64,000 nucleotides of DNA from NCBI GenBank assembly GCA_000987045.1, contig LAKY01000016.1, forward strand, positions 62,001-126,000, written 5' to 3'. The notes beneath the pieces are model-generated. The model was not told the DNA's origin. It ran no database searches and worked only from the letters and a program-made list of their open reading frames with translations. Below, piece by piece: positions 7,457 through 15,945 of this stretch (the stretch's first letter is position 1; every line of letters begins with the position of its first letter). The position numbers and the translations under genes are program-made. The DNA is from Clostridiales bacterium PH28_bin88. GTDB taxonomy: Bacteria; Bacillota; PH28-bin88.

Positions 7457-8860
7457 CTACATGATAATGATCGCCACCACCAGCATGGCAACCAAGCCCA
7501 TCATCACCGGCCAGAAATTACGGCGTGCCAATTCAAAGGGCTCCACCCCGCAAATGGCGGCCACCGGGATTAGCCCCCAGGGTACTAAGGTACCGCCACC
7601 CACCCAGATAGTGGTTATTTGTCCCAAAGACGCCAGCGTCGCCTTGTTCACCTGGGCAGCCGTACTGAAGGTCTGGGCCAGGGAACCTACCAGCGGAAGC
7701 CCGGAAAACCCCGAACCGTCCAGGCCGGTAATCACCCCGATAATAAACTGGAGAACAGCTACCGGGATCCTGGTCAGTGGGACAATGGCCGCCAGGGCAT
7801 AGCCCACATCCCCCAGGATCCCCGCCTGTGAAACAGTGTACGGGGTTTCTCCCACGATATTGGGCATGATCTCTCCCGAACCCAGAAAGAAGAAGCCACC
7901 AATGACTACCACGGGAGCGAAAATCTTGATGCCGAACATGAAGCCGTCCCGCACATAGTCCGTAATCTTCTCCAGGGAGTCCGTACCAAACTGCCCGATA
8001 GCGCCCACCAGCATGATAAAAGCCGCGGTTCCGCCCACCAGGGCGGTGGCGTCTCCCCCCTTGAGCTTGTACACCAGCATCGCCGCCACGTCCAGCACGA
8101 GGGCCAGCGGCACCAGCACTGCCACAAGGTATGCGGTAAAGGTGAAGTGGCGTTTGGCGGCCTTGGTTTCTTCTTCCGCAAATCGCTTTCGTTCCTCGGC
8201 ATGGGTTTCCGCCTCTTCACGGAGACTCCGGCGCACAACAAAGTAGCCCGCAACGGTGGCCACCACCGAGGCCACCAGCCAAAGGGGAAAACTGGGACCC
8301 AACAGGCCCCCGGCGTCCGGGTAACCGGCCGCCTTGGCGGTGATCCCCGGGGCGCCCTGAATGACATAGTCACCCGAGAGTGCCACCCCGTGGCCAAACA
8401 GGTTCATGGCCATGGCCGCCCCGATGCTGGGTAAGCCTGCCCGTACAGCCACCGGAAGCATGATCGCGCCGATCAGGGCTACCGCCGGTGACGGCCAGAC
8501 AAACAGGGCAATAATGGTCATCATGATGCCCAGCACCCAGTAAGCTACATGAGCATTAACCATTAACCTGGCGGCCGGTCGCATGACCAGGTAATCCGCA
8601 CCAACGTCGTTAAGCGCCTTGGACATGGCCACAACGACCGAAATCACGACAATGATCTCCCAGAAGACTCCCCCCGCCGCTACGAGCGCATTGTAGACCG
8701 TAGAAATGGATCCAACCAGGGTCCCCTTGGCCACGAAGCCGAAAAGCAAGAGACCAAGGAAACAGGGCAGCACCGTATCCCGGCGCAGGGCCATCACCAC
8801 CAGCACAACCAGCACTACCAGGATATAGGTCCAATGCAGCAACGTCAACTGTCCAGGCAT
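7457..8860 (-). CDS. Multi-pass permease of the GntP/NhaC/citrate-type ion transporter group
   Basis: 467 aa; ATG 8860 with AAAGGAGG 7 nt upstream. Roughly twelve hydrophobic segments are split by a charged central loop (SLREEAETHAEERKRFAEEETKAAKRH). Two pseudo-symmetric halves contain Gly/Ser-rich re-entrant-like stretches (MNLFGHGVALSGDYVIQGAPG; TGLDGSGFSGLPLVG). This layout is that of ion-coupled organic-anion or amino-acid permeases, but substrate and coupling ion cannot be read. Its place between the mutase and the PLP/FAD genes suggests it imports the pathway substrate or exports a product. Confidence 0.75.
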   Translation of the reverse strand: MPGQLTLLHWTYILVVLVVLVVMALRRDTVLPCFLGLLLFGFVAKGTLVGSISTVYNALVAAGGVFWEIIVVISVVVAMSKALNDVGADYLVMRPAARLMVNAHVAYWVLGIMMTIIALFVWPSPAVALIGAIMLPVAVRAGLPSIGAAMAMNLFGHGVALSGDYVIQGAPGITAKAAGYPDAGGLLGPSFPLWLVASVVATVAGYFVVRRSLREEAETHAEERKRFAEEETKAAKRHFTFTAYLVAVLVPLALVLDVAAMLVYKLKGGDATALVGGTAAFIMLVGAIGQFGTDSLEKITDYVRDGFMFGIKIFAPVVVIGGFFFLGSGEIMPNIVGETPYTVSQAGILGDVGYALAAIVPLTRIPVAVLQFIIGVITGLDGSGFSGLPLVGSLAQTFSTAAQVNKATLASLGQITTIWVGGGTLVPWGLIPVAAICGVEPFELARRNFWPVMMGLVAMLVVAIIIM

Positions 8861-9007
8861 CTCACGGCCTCCTTTAACTAGTACTAGGTAACTGAGGTAC
8901 TTTGTTAGTCGGAACAGCTTCTGACGGAACAGCGGTTCGATGATGCGGCTCCCGGATGTCTGCAGTTAATTCCCGGCTGAACAGGATGACCCCCGGCCTT
9001 TTTACGT

Positions 9008-10294
9008 TTAAGCCACCGGTGAAGCAAAGACGCCAGCCAGGCCGGCGCGATCTACACGCTCTTTGATGGCATTGACATCAGTGGTGTAGAGGCCCTTCTC
9101 TATCATGCGGTTGAAATAAACCGATCCGGAGAAGGTGTACTTCTTGGTGATCCCTTCCGCCGTCTTCATCTGATCATTGACATAGGCAATAGCGTCACCA
9201 ACGGCCAGCTGGTCAGGAAGTTGCAGCAGCTCTTGTTTGGCCAGGAAGCGGACGGCGTTGTGCCCCGCCAGGGTACCCGTGACGATGGCCTCGGTGTGCC
9301 CCACCAGCAGCCCGGCTTTTTCCCCGCCACAGAACAGGTTGTCCACTCCTTCCACCTTCAGCGCGTTATCCCGTGGCGAGAGGGCCAGGTAACGCATGGA
9401 GTTCCCGATCCCTCCCGCGTAAGGATCCTCAAACCGGGCGTTTTCGAAGCCCGGGATCTGCCTGAGCAGGTTGAGGGGGTAGAAGGGGCTCATCAGCTTG
9501 GCGTGTCCCGTGTCCAGCAGGATAATGTTCTCGGCGAATTCCTTCAGGGCATACTGCTGGCATGCCTTCTTGCTGAGGATGTCCTCGCCCTTTTGCAGCT
9601 CCTCCGGAATGGGGATCACCGCTACCCCGGTGCGGTTAAGCTGATCCGCGATGGCCTCGCTGAGGGATTCCTTGTGGAGTTTGCAGGAACCGCTCATGGC
9701 CCCGATGCTGCCGTCGGCCTTCTTGCCAACAAATTCCTTGACACCCATCTTGGCCGCTACACTCACCCGCGGCCCAAAACTGGGGCACCGGTAGATGCAC
9801 ATGGCGCAGCCGTTACCGTACTTGCTGCAGTTGCCCTGGGGGCCGGCGGTGCCGGTGGTCTCCACAAAGACGTCACCTTCGTAGCGTTCGTCATTGTCGG
9901 TGAGCACCGCAGTGATGCGTTTGTCCTCAGCTTCCACGTCCTTAACCCTGCTCAGGGTATGCACTTCTACTCCCGCATCGAGGAGCCGCTCTTTTACCGC
10001 AGGTTCAACCCTGGCCACATCGTACAGGCTGGCGTGTTTATGACCGGGGAATTCGATATTGCGGTGGCGGGAAACGGCATCAGTAACCTGGAAAAGGTCG
10101 CCACCTCCCAGCGCAAGCATCTCTTCGGTGGCGGTAAACCTGCCGTTGTTCCGCATGATCCCGCCTACCAGCCCGGTACCCAACAGCATGTCCGTCCGTT
10201 CCAGCAAAACCACCTGGCCGGCCCCCGCCTTTTTCGCCGCCAAAGCGGCGGCGCTGCCGGCCCACCCGCCTCCTACCACTACTACGCGCATCAT
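9008..10294 (-). CDS. FAD-dependent oxidoreductase with Cys cluster motif
   Basis: 428 aa; ATG 10294 or the adjacent ATG, with AAGGAGG upstream. N-terminal dinucleotide-binding motif VVVVGGGWAGSAAALAAKKAG and the closing motif VEGVDNLFCGGEKAGLLVGHTEAIVTG place it in the GidA-like/FAD-dependent oxidoreductase group. A central CSKYGNGCAMCIYRC segment supplies four Cys that could hold an Fe-S cluster, unlike tRNA-modifying GidA or TrmFO. It is 26 nt downstream of the PLP-enzyme gene, so they are likely one operon. An amine- or enamine-oxidising step in the amino-acid pathway is possible but unproven. Confidence 0.75.
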   Translation of the reverse strand: MMRVVVVGGGWAGSAAALAAKKAGAGQVVLLERTDMLLGTGLVGGIMRNNGRFTATEEMLALGGGDLFQVTDAVSRHRNIEFPGHKHASLYDVARVEPAVKERLLDAGVEVHTLSRVKDVEAEDKRITAVLTDNDERYEGDVFVETTGTAGPQGNCSKYGNGCAMCIYRCPSFGPRVSVAAKMGVKEFVGKKADGSIGAMSGSCKLHKESLSEAIADQLNRTGVAVIPIPEELQKGEDILSKKACQQYALKEFAENIILLDTGHAKLMSPFYPLNLLRQIPGFENARFEDPYAGGIGNSMRYLALSPRDNALKVEGVDNLFCGGEKAGLLVGHTEAIVTGTLAGHNAVRFLAKQELLQLPDQLAVGDAIAYVNDQMKTAEGITKKYTFSGSVYFNRMIEKGLYTTDVNAIKERVDRAGLAGVFASPVA

Positions 10295-10320
10295 CGTGAC
10301 CTCCTTAACTCAAATAACAG

Positions 10321-11787
10321 TTATTCAAGAATACCCGCGTACTTGCTGATAATCTCCAAGACTCGCACCAATCCCTTGACCCCGTAGCGGGTTACTTCTT
10401 CGATCAGCTTCCCGTTCTCGTCAGTGGTACCCAGGTCGGGAGAGATATAAATGTTGGCGTCGTAGCCGACTGTTGGGATGATGCCCATCTGTGAGCAGGT
10501 GGTCTGGGTCAGCGCCGTCCCGGCGTACATGTCTTCGATGGAGAAGATGGGAATGCCCAGGCCTCCCTTCTTCCAGGTGCCTTCGTAGTTGATCTCCACC
10601 GCCCTCGAGTTGTAGGACTTGGAAATGATGATCCCGTCTCTCAGGCGGGAATCCAGGTGTTCGAATTCTTCTTTGACAATGCGCTCCAGGTCGTCCACCG
10701 ATTTGGTCAGCACTTCCGGGTTGTCCCTGAGCACCCGCAGCGCTTGCACCTGGGTCAGCAGGGCCTCTTTGCCGGGGTCGAAGGTAACGTAGGCAGCCTT
10801 CCCGTACGAGCCAATGGTACCCCAGCGATCTCCATGCATACCCATGGCCCGCCGGATCGGCACCAGGTATTCCTCTTTACCGATGATCAACCCGCTGGTG
10901 GCGGCTCCGGTGGCCTTGTCCATACTATAGATCACCACGTCCGCGCCACTCTTTCTGGGGTCGTGTCCCACGAAGGGAAGGCCCCAGGCGTTATCCACCA
11001 CATAGGGCAGGTCATAGGAATGGGCTAGGTCGGCAATGTACTTTTGCAGCAGCGGGGTGCCTTCCTCGTCTTTCACGCCGTAGCCGTAACCGGGGGTTTC
11101 GTAGCCGAGAGAGGTAAACCCCGTCAGCATGGACTCATGGATCTCGGCATGCATGGCCAGTTTTTCGATAGACGCCTCGGGATCCACGTCAGTCAAGAGG
11201 GGAACAGGGTGGTACTTGATCCCGTGTACATCGTAACGCGCCCCTTCAAGAGGAACGATGACGGTGTCCAGGTTGTTCTGCCGCTTGCCGTAAAAGCCCA
11301 GTTCGCCTGCCGTCGCTCCCCGGTCGGCAAAGATGTCCTTAAACCGTCCCGGGAAAGGCCGGCCGTAGCTGCCCTGGTGGTGCAGGTGCTTTTCGTAGGG
11401 AGCAATGTACCGGGCCCGGTAATTGTCACCGCGGCCCATCATGGGCGGGGTAAACAGGCAATCGAAGGTTACCCAGAGACCGGCTTCACACGTGCTGGTA
11501 GGAACGGCGTCATACTCGTCTCCGTAGACGCTCTTGACCAGTTCGCGGATTTCCTCCTGCAGTTTGGTCAGGGGAACTACCTCGGTGGCGCCCTCTTCAC
11601 TTGCCTTCATGATGTCTGCGCGCAAGGGAGCCGGGCACCCGGAAATGGCGCCGGTTAATCCGAATTTGCCCCGTATTTCTTTGGGTATCCCAATTTCATC
11701 AGCAACCTGGCGGGCCTCACCGTAAATGTTGGCTATGTTGGCCTGCAGTTGCTTGTACATCTGGAATTTAAACTCTGGCTTCGCCAC
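10321..11787 (-). CDS. Fold-type I PLP-dependent enzyme (SelA/SepCysS-like group)
   Basis: 488 aa; GTG 11787 with AGGAGG upstream. The large domain shows the fold-type I features: an Asp for the pyridine nitrogen in YVVDNAWGLPF and the Schiff-base Lys in VIYSMDKATGAATSGLIIG, resembling the Lys region of SelA and related class V-like enzymes. The long N-terminal part (GCPAPLRADIMKAS... TSTCEAGLWVTFDCLF) is not typical of cysteine desulfurases. The RidA gene directly upstream (14 nt) suggests an enamine/imine-releasing lyase or deaminase reaction. The precise reaction is not identifiable. Confidence 0.75.
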   Translation of the reverse strand: MAKPEFKFQMYKQLQANIANIYGEARQVADEIGIPKEIRGKFGLTGAISGCPAPLRADIMKASEEGATEVVPLTKLQEEIRELVKSVYGDEYDAVPTSTCEAGLWVTFDCLFTPPMMGRGDNYRARYIAPYEKHLHHQGSYGRPFPGRFKDIFADRGATAGELGFYGKRQNNLDTVIVPLEGARYDVHGIKYHPVPLLTDVDPEASIEKLAMHAEIHESMLTGFTSLGYETPGYGYGVKDEEGTPLLQKYIADLAHSYDLPYVVDNAWGLPFVGHDPRKSGADVVIYSMDKATGAATSGLIIGKEEYLVPIRRAMGMHGDRWGTIGSYGKAAYVTFDPGKEALLTQVQALRVLRDNPEVLTKSVDDLERIVKEEFEHLDSRLRDGIIISKSYNSRAVEINYEGTWKKGGLGIPIFSIEDMYAGTALTQTTCSQMGIIPTVGYDANIYISPDLGTTDENGKLIEEVTRYGVKGLVRVLEIISKYAGILE

Positions 11788-11801
11788 TCTATTCGCCCTC
11801 C

Positions 11802-12260
11802 TTATTTTACCTTGACAATCATCTCGACCTCTACCGCCGCGTCGATGGGGAGTTCACTGACCCCCACCGCTGAGCGAGCGTGCTGGCCGGCCTCGCCAAA
11901 GATCTCCCCCAGCAGCTCGGAAGCCCCGTTTACCACCTTGGGTTGCAGGTTGAAGCCGGGGGCACTGTTCACGAACCCGGTAACTTTAACCACTTTTTCG
12001 ATCTTATCCAGGCTTCCCACTATCCCCTTGATGGCACTCAAACAGTTAAGAGCGCACACCTTGGCTGCTTCATACCCTTCCTTCTCGTCCAGGTCTTTTC
12101 CTATTTTACCTTTGTACTTGAGATCTCCTTTAACAAAAGGGATCTGGCCGGAAGTGTAAACAAAATCGCCGATTTTTACGGCCGGGACATAGGCCGCCAC
12201 GGGTTTGGGAGCCTCCGGGATCTCAATGCCCATTTCCTCCATTTTCTTCTCGAAAGACAT
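11802..12260 (-). CDS. RidA-family enamine/imine deaminase
   Basis: 152 aa; ATG 12260 with AAGGAGGG. Family signatures are YTSGQIPFVKGDLKYKGKIG near residues 36-55, an LNCLSAIKG helix, and the C-terminal RSAVGVSELPIDAAVEVEMIVKV with the Arg that binds substrate carboxylate. RidA hydrolyses reactive enamine/imine intermediates released by PLP enzymes. Here it immediately precedes a PLP-enzyme gene, a functionally sensible pairing. Length and motifs are complete. It belongs to the YjgH/YjgF-like branch with an N-terminal extension of ~20 residues. Confidence 0.92.
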   Translation of the reverse strand: MSFEKKMEEMGIEIPEAPKPVAAYVPAVKIGDFVYTSGQIPFVKGDLKYKGKIGKDLDEKEGYEAAKVCALNCLSAIKGIVGSLDKIEKVVKVTGFVNSAPGFNLQPKVVNGASELLGEIFGEAGQHARSAVGVSELPIDAAVEVEMIVKVK

Positions 12261-12455
12261 CTTTTTCCCTCCTTCCCTATTAGAGTAACAAACAGCGTGA
12301 GCCCTGATAAAATGGGGGTCTAAGGGGTTAGTGTATATTTAGTATTACCTTGGTCTCAGTAGCCAGCCATCAATGGTCAGTTACTAATAGTCCTCTTGGG
12401 TCTTTTGGGGTTCCCACTGGCCACTGGCCACTAATTAATGGTTATTATGTTCCCC

Positions 12456-12902
12456 CTACCCCTCGTTATGCGCTTGAACGCAGCGCACCTCCGAGCCCAG
12501 GGTGACACCCCTTTCCAAACCGCTGGTTCGTTCGCGACTTCTAATGACTATATTCAGGTGGTTTGGCATGTGAGTCTCATCAAACCCCGCTATGACGCCC
12601 ACCTTTTCCCCCTGGACCAGCAGTTCATCGCCAACCACCAGCACTCCCCCTTCCTGGATCTCCGTGAAACCCAGGTAGGCAATCCGGTTAACCCGGTGCC
12701 CCGGTATGGCCTCCTCGTTGGTAAGGATCAACTCGTGAACTTCGTGACGGCAAACAGCCCGGGAAATGGGTGTGATCAGTTGCAGGTTCCGGCCCTCCAA
12801 CCGCCCGTCCAGCACCACCACCAGCCTGCCCACGATATCCGTCTTGGCCGCGTAAGGGTTGGACTTGAACATTCCGGCCTGATAAGGATCAATACTTGGC
12901 AC
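12456..12902 (-). CDS. Conserved beta-rich protein of unknown function
   Basis: 148 aa; GTG 12902 with GGGAGG 7 nt upstream. Predicted mostly beta strands (DIVGRLVVVLDGRLEGRNLQLITP; GVLVVGDELLVQGEKVGVIAGFDETHMPNHLNIVI), no membrane segment. The same kind of small protein is known as a domain of unknown function in related anaerobes (possibly DUF6917; assignment from memory, not checked). It is transcribed with the regulator upstream and RidA downstream but separated by ~130-200 bp gaps, so it may have its own promoter. Confidence 0.7.
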   Translation of the reverse strand: MPSIDPYQAGMFKSNPYAAKTDIVGRLVVVLDGRLEGRNLQLITPISRAVCRHEVHELILTNEEAIPGHRVNRIAYLGFTEIQEGGVLVVGDELLVQGEKVGVIAGFDETHMPNHLNIVIRSRERTSGLERGVTLGSEVRCVQAHNEG

Positions 12903-13031
12903 GCTTTTCCCTCCCCGTATAGTTTTTAGTAGTACCCACCTGCGGCTTAGTCTTTGTCCGGCTTCATGGATTATGCGGAAAAGCAGGATAAGACTTTCTA
13001 CTCATCACTGATGAGGAACTTGCGGTATATT

Positions 13032-13790
13032 TTATTCACCCGGCATATACTGGTAGCTATCTTCATTTTGGGCCAAGGCCCAATACTTTTCCACATCAGC
13101 GATTAGCCCTTCCAGGTGTAGGTTCATCGCTCGCGCCGCCTCCTCCGGTAATCGCCGCTCCACCGCTTCAAGAATTTTTCGATGGTCGGTGACCAGCGTG
13201 ACGCGTTTTACCCGCTTGCGAATATACTCCAAAACAGGGGACAACTGGCCGTCTTGCCGGATCAGGTCCATGGCCGCACCAAGGACTTTATTGCGCGCAG
13301 ACTGAGCCAGGGCCTTGTGGAAGGCTACATCCTGCCGAGCCCCGGAGTATCCCTCCTCTACCTGGCGTTGATATACATCAAGGATGTGATGCATTGTGTC
13401 AATTTCCTCCGGCGTGGCGTGAATGGCTGCCAGCCGGGCAATTTCACTCTCGATGGCCCGCCGGGCTACCAGAACTTCCAAGAGCCCGTCTTTGTCCTTC
13501 AGGCGCAGGGCATTAATCAGTTCAAAACCGTAGCGGTTGCGCTCCTTCTCCCGCTCCAATTCGCTCAGCCTCTGCTTACCCTCTTCAGTTAGAACCCGCC
13601 CCTGGAAACCAACCCTCTCTGTCAGGCCACGGAAATCCATATCCCGTAACAACCGGCCCACCGTTGCCTCACTCACGTCACTGCCCGCCCGGCGGAGTTC
13701 TTCTCGTACCGCTCCTGACCCGAGAGGCTGATCGGCACTGTTAATGGCTCTTAGGACCACCAGCTCCTGTTCATCTTTAGCCGAAAGCAT
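13032..13790 (-). CDS. Transcriptional regulator with winged helix and FCD ligand domain
   Basis: 252 aa; ATG 13790 preceded by GGAG. Residues ~1-75 form a winged helix (SGAVREELRRAGSDVSEATVGRLLRDMDFRGLTERVG), similar to the NrpR-type HTH rather than a plain GntR head. Residues ~95-235 are an all-helical FCD domain with metal/ligand residues in VARRAIESEIARLA, DVAFHKALAQSARN and DHRKILEAVERR. FCD regulators respond to organic or amino acids, so it is the natural candidate to control the mutase cluster. It lies between the cation exchanger (35 nt) and the conserved beta-rich protein. Confidence 0.85.
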   Translation of the reverse strand: MLSAKDEQELVVLRAINSADQPLGSGAVREELRRAGSDVSEATVGRLLRDMDFRGLTERVGFQGRVLTEEGKQRLSELEREKERNRYGFELINALRLKDKDGLLEVLVARRAIESEIARLAAIHATPEEIDTMHHILDVYQRQVEEGYSGARQDVAFHKALAQSARNKVLGAAMDLIRQDGQLSPVLEYIRKRVKRVTLVTDHRKILEAVERRLPEEAARAMNLHLEGLIADVEKYWALAQNEDSYQYMPGE

Positions 13791-13825
13791 GCCCCACTCC
13801 CCTATCCGCCCCAGACCGGTCTTCC

Positions 13826-14833
13826 TTAATGAATAACCCCTGAAACAACCAGAACCACGAACACGATATAGAAACCTCCACCGATCATCAGGATATACGG
13901 TGTTAAATGCTTTTTAGTAACGATTTGGTACCAAACCGCTGCCGCGGAACCGATAGCCAGCGCAGCGCTGAGGAAAGCTCCCGTGGTAAGCACCCAATTC
14001 GTCAGGGCGATCCCCAAAGCCGGGATCAGGGAGCTTTGAAAAACCATGGCCCCGGTAATGTTGCCCAGCGCCAGGGTGTCTTTGCCCTTACTCAACCAAA
14101 TGATGCTGTTGAACTTCTCGGGCAACTCAGTAGCCACCGGGGCGATAATCAGCGCCAGGATGAAGCGGGGGACTCCCACGGCGGCAGCAATGGTGTCAAC
14201 GCTGTCCACGAAGATGTGTGCTCCCATTACAATCAACCCCAGGGCGGCAGCTACCTGGGTTAAAATGATCCCTATCCCTGGCGACAGGTTTTTCCTGGCC
14301 AGGAAGAGGGGGTTAAGGTGGTGGTCCTCACCCAGTTTCTCTTCCTCTTGGAGGGTCAAATAAACGTAATAGGCATAGGCCGCTACCAGCCCGACGGAGA
14401 CAACGGTCTTCCAAACATGGGCCTGCAGAAAAGCTGCCGCAATAGCCACCGAGTAAACTACCAGGAAAAAACCCAAATCCCTGCCCATCACCGAGGTGTC
14501 TATATGCATCCGGGGGAAATCCGGGCGACGCTTACGGTAAATTATCACCGCCAGCCCGGAGATAAAGAAGGCCAGGGTCGACAGCATGAAGGGCGCGCCC
14601 AAGATGGCGCCAATCCCGATCTCTTCTCCTGCTTCTTCGGCTCCAAACAGGATGGCAATCACCGGGATCATGGTCTCCGGCAGGGCGGTCCCTACCGCCG
14701 CCAGGATGCTGCCCACCGCCCCCTCTGCCAGGTTCAGCTTTTTGCCAAGCCATTCGATGCCATTGGTAAACACCTCGGCACCTAGAAGGATTATCCCCAA
14801 GCTGATCAAAAGCAGTCCAATTTCTATTAACAC
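13826..14833 (-). CDS. Na+/Ca2+ exchanger-family cation antiporter
   Basis: 335 aa from GTG 14833 (AGAGGTGG just upstream); the longer frame to 14902 lacks a ribosome site. Ten or so membrane segments in two homologous halves carry the alpha repeats: AVGTALPETMIPVIAILFGA and IAPVATELPEKFNSIIWLSK, each with the Pro-Glu ion-binding pair. This is the YrbG/CaX pattern. Physiological ions (Na+, Ca2+, H+) cannot be read. It is the first gene after the flx operon on this strand and sits upstream of the FCD regulator. Confidence 0.85.
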   Translation of the reverse strand: MLIEIGLLLISLGIILLGAEVFTNGIEWLGKKLNLAEGAVGSILAAVGTALPETMIPVIAILFGAEEAGEEIGIGAILGAPFMLSTLAFFISGLAVIIYRKRRPDFPRMHIDTSVMGRDLGFFLVVYSVAIAAAFLQAHVWKTVVSVGLVAAYAYYVYLTLQEEEKLGEDHHLNPLFLARKNLSPGIGIILTQVAAALGLIVMGAHIFVDSVDTIAAAVGVPRFILALIIAPVATELPEKFNSIIWLSKGKDTLALGNITGAMVFQSSLIPALGIALTNWVLTTGAFLSAALAIGSAAAVWYQIVTKKHLTPYILMIGGGFYIVFVVLVVSGVIH

Positions 14834-14998
14834 GCCTTCCACCTCTTGTTCCGCGAAGATGAGTTTATTTTTTTCTGGGCTGGGGAATTTATACACCTGC
14901 ATGACAGCTGCTCATTTATGATGAGCACCCCTCTCTATTCTACCAACTGGCTGCCAACGGTGTCAAGAATTATCTCAACCTGGGAAAAAGAGTTCATT

Positions 14999-15099
14999 AC
15001 AGGAAGCATGTACATTCAGGAGGCAAGAAAATAAGGAATTGGCATAGCCAATTCCCACAACAAACTCCTGCCTCTTGCCTCCTGCATCTTGCTTCCTGT
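14999..15099. repeat. Imperfect palindromic repeat, family A, copy 1
   Basis: Long imperfect inverted repeat with ends ACAGGAAGC / GCTTCCTGT and centre GGAATTGGC-N3-GCCAATTCC (15035-15055). The arms are built from degenerate AGGCAAG / AGGAAGC units. It abuts the flxA stop codon. Same architecture as 36637-36744. Confidence 0.75.
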
Positions 15100-15945
15100 T
15101 TAGTACTCGTTGGGCATGTTGTTAAGCTGCTCCAAGGTGAACACCGGTCCGTCCAGGCAGACGTAGCAACTGCCGATGTTGCAGCGGCCGCACTTGCCGA
15201 TGCCGCACTTCATGCGCATCTCCAGGGTGGTAATGATCTGGTCGGGGGTGTAACCCATCTTGGCCAGGGACTGCAGCACAAACTTGATCATGATGGGCGG
15301 GCCGCAGGTGACGGTCACCTTCCCTTCCGGCGAAGGGTTTAACTGTTCCAGGAAAGCGGGAACGAATCCCACGGGACCCATCCACTGCCCGTCGCCCTTG
15401 TCCACCGTCACGTCCACCCGGCAGTTGGGCGCCTTGGGCCAGTTGGTAAACAAGTCTTCCTTGAAGCAGAGGTCCGCCGGCGACCTGGCGCCGTAAATGA
15501 TCTGTATGTGGCCGAAGTCTTCCCGGTGCTCCACGCAGTAGTTGATCAGGGAACGCACCGGCGCCAGGCCAATACCCCCGCCGATAAACAGGAGGTCCTT
15601 ACCTTTGCACATCTCAATGGGGAACCCATTGCCATAGGGACCGCGGACCGCCACGGCCTGGCCTTCCACCGCCTCGTGGAGAGCATCGGTCAGGATTCCC
15701 GTCTTTTTAATGGCAAATTCCAGATGGTCCGGCCCCTGGGAAGTAATGGAGAACATCGCCTCCCCCACCGGCACGAGGGACAGCATTCCCAGTTGGCCTG
15801 GCATGGGTGTGAACGGTTTCCCGCTCTCGGTAGTTACATGGAATGTTTTCACATCAGGGGTTTCCTGGACAATCTTGATGATCTTCCCCACCACCGGGAC
15901 CAGCGGGTTGACACCGGGAGCATGGGCCAGTTCGTTCTTAGGCAT
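15100..15945 (-). CDS. flxA: FlxA-like FAD/NAD(P)-binding subunit
   Basis: 281 aa; ATG 15945 with GGGAGG. Ferredoxin-reductase-like: FAD domain (residues ~15-105, VRGPYGNGFPI), NAD(P) domain (LLFIGGGIGLAPVRSLINYC; VTVTCGPPIMIKFVLQ) and a C-terminal Cys motif (KCGIGKCGRCNIGSCYVC) for a 2Fe-2S cluster as in PyrK/AsrB. In the FlxABCD-HdrABC system this subunit oxidises NAD(P)H and feeds electrons through FlxBC/D to HdrA. It is the last gene of the hdr-flx run and overlaps flxB by 8 nt. Confidence 0.85.
   Translation of the reverse strand: MPKNELAHAPGVNPLVPVVGKIIKIVQETPDVKTFHVTTESGKPFTPMPGQLGMLSLVPVGEAMFSITSQGPDHLEFAIKKTGILTDALHEAVEGQAVAVRGPYGNGFPIEMCKGKDLLFIGGGIGLAPVRSLINYCVEHREDFGHIQIIYGARSPADLCFKEDLFTNWPKAPNCRVDVTVDKGDGQWMGPVGFVPAFLEQLNPSPEGKVTVTCGPPIMIKFVLQSLAKMGYTPDQIITTLEMRMKCGIGKCGRCNIGSCYVCLDGPVFTLEQLNNMPNEY

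Noticed and set aside
9221..10387. A 388-codon plus-strand frame over the FAD oxidoreductase
   Set aside because: Antisense shadow with no ribosome site or recognisable domain.
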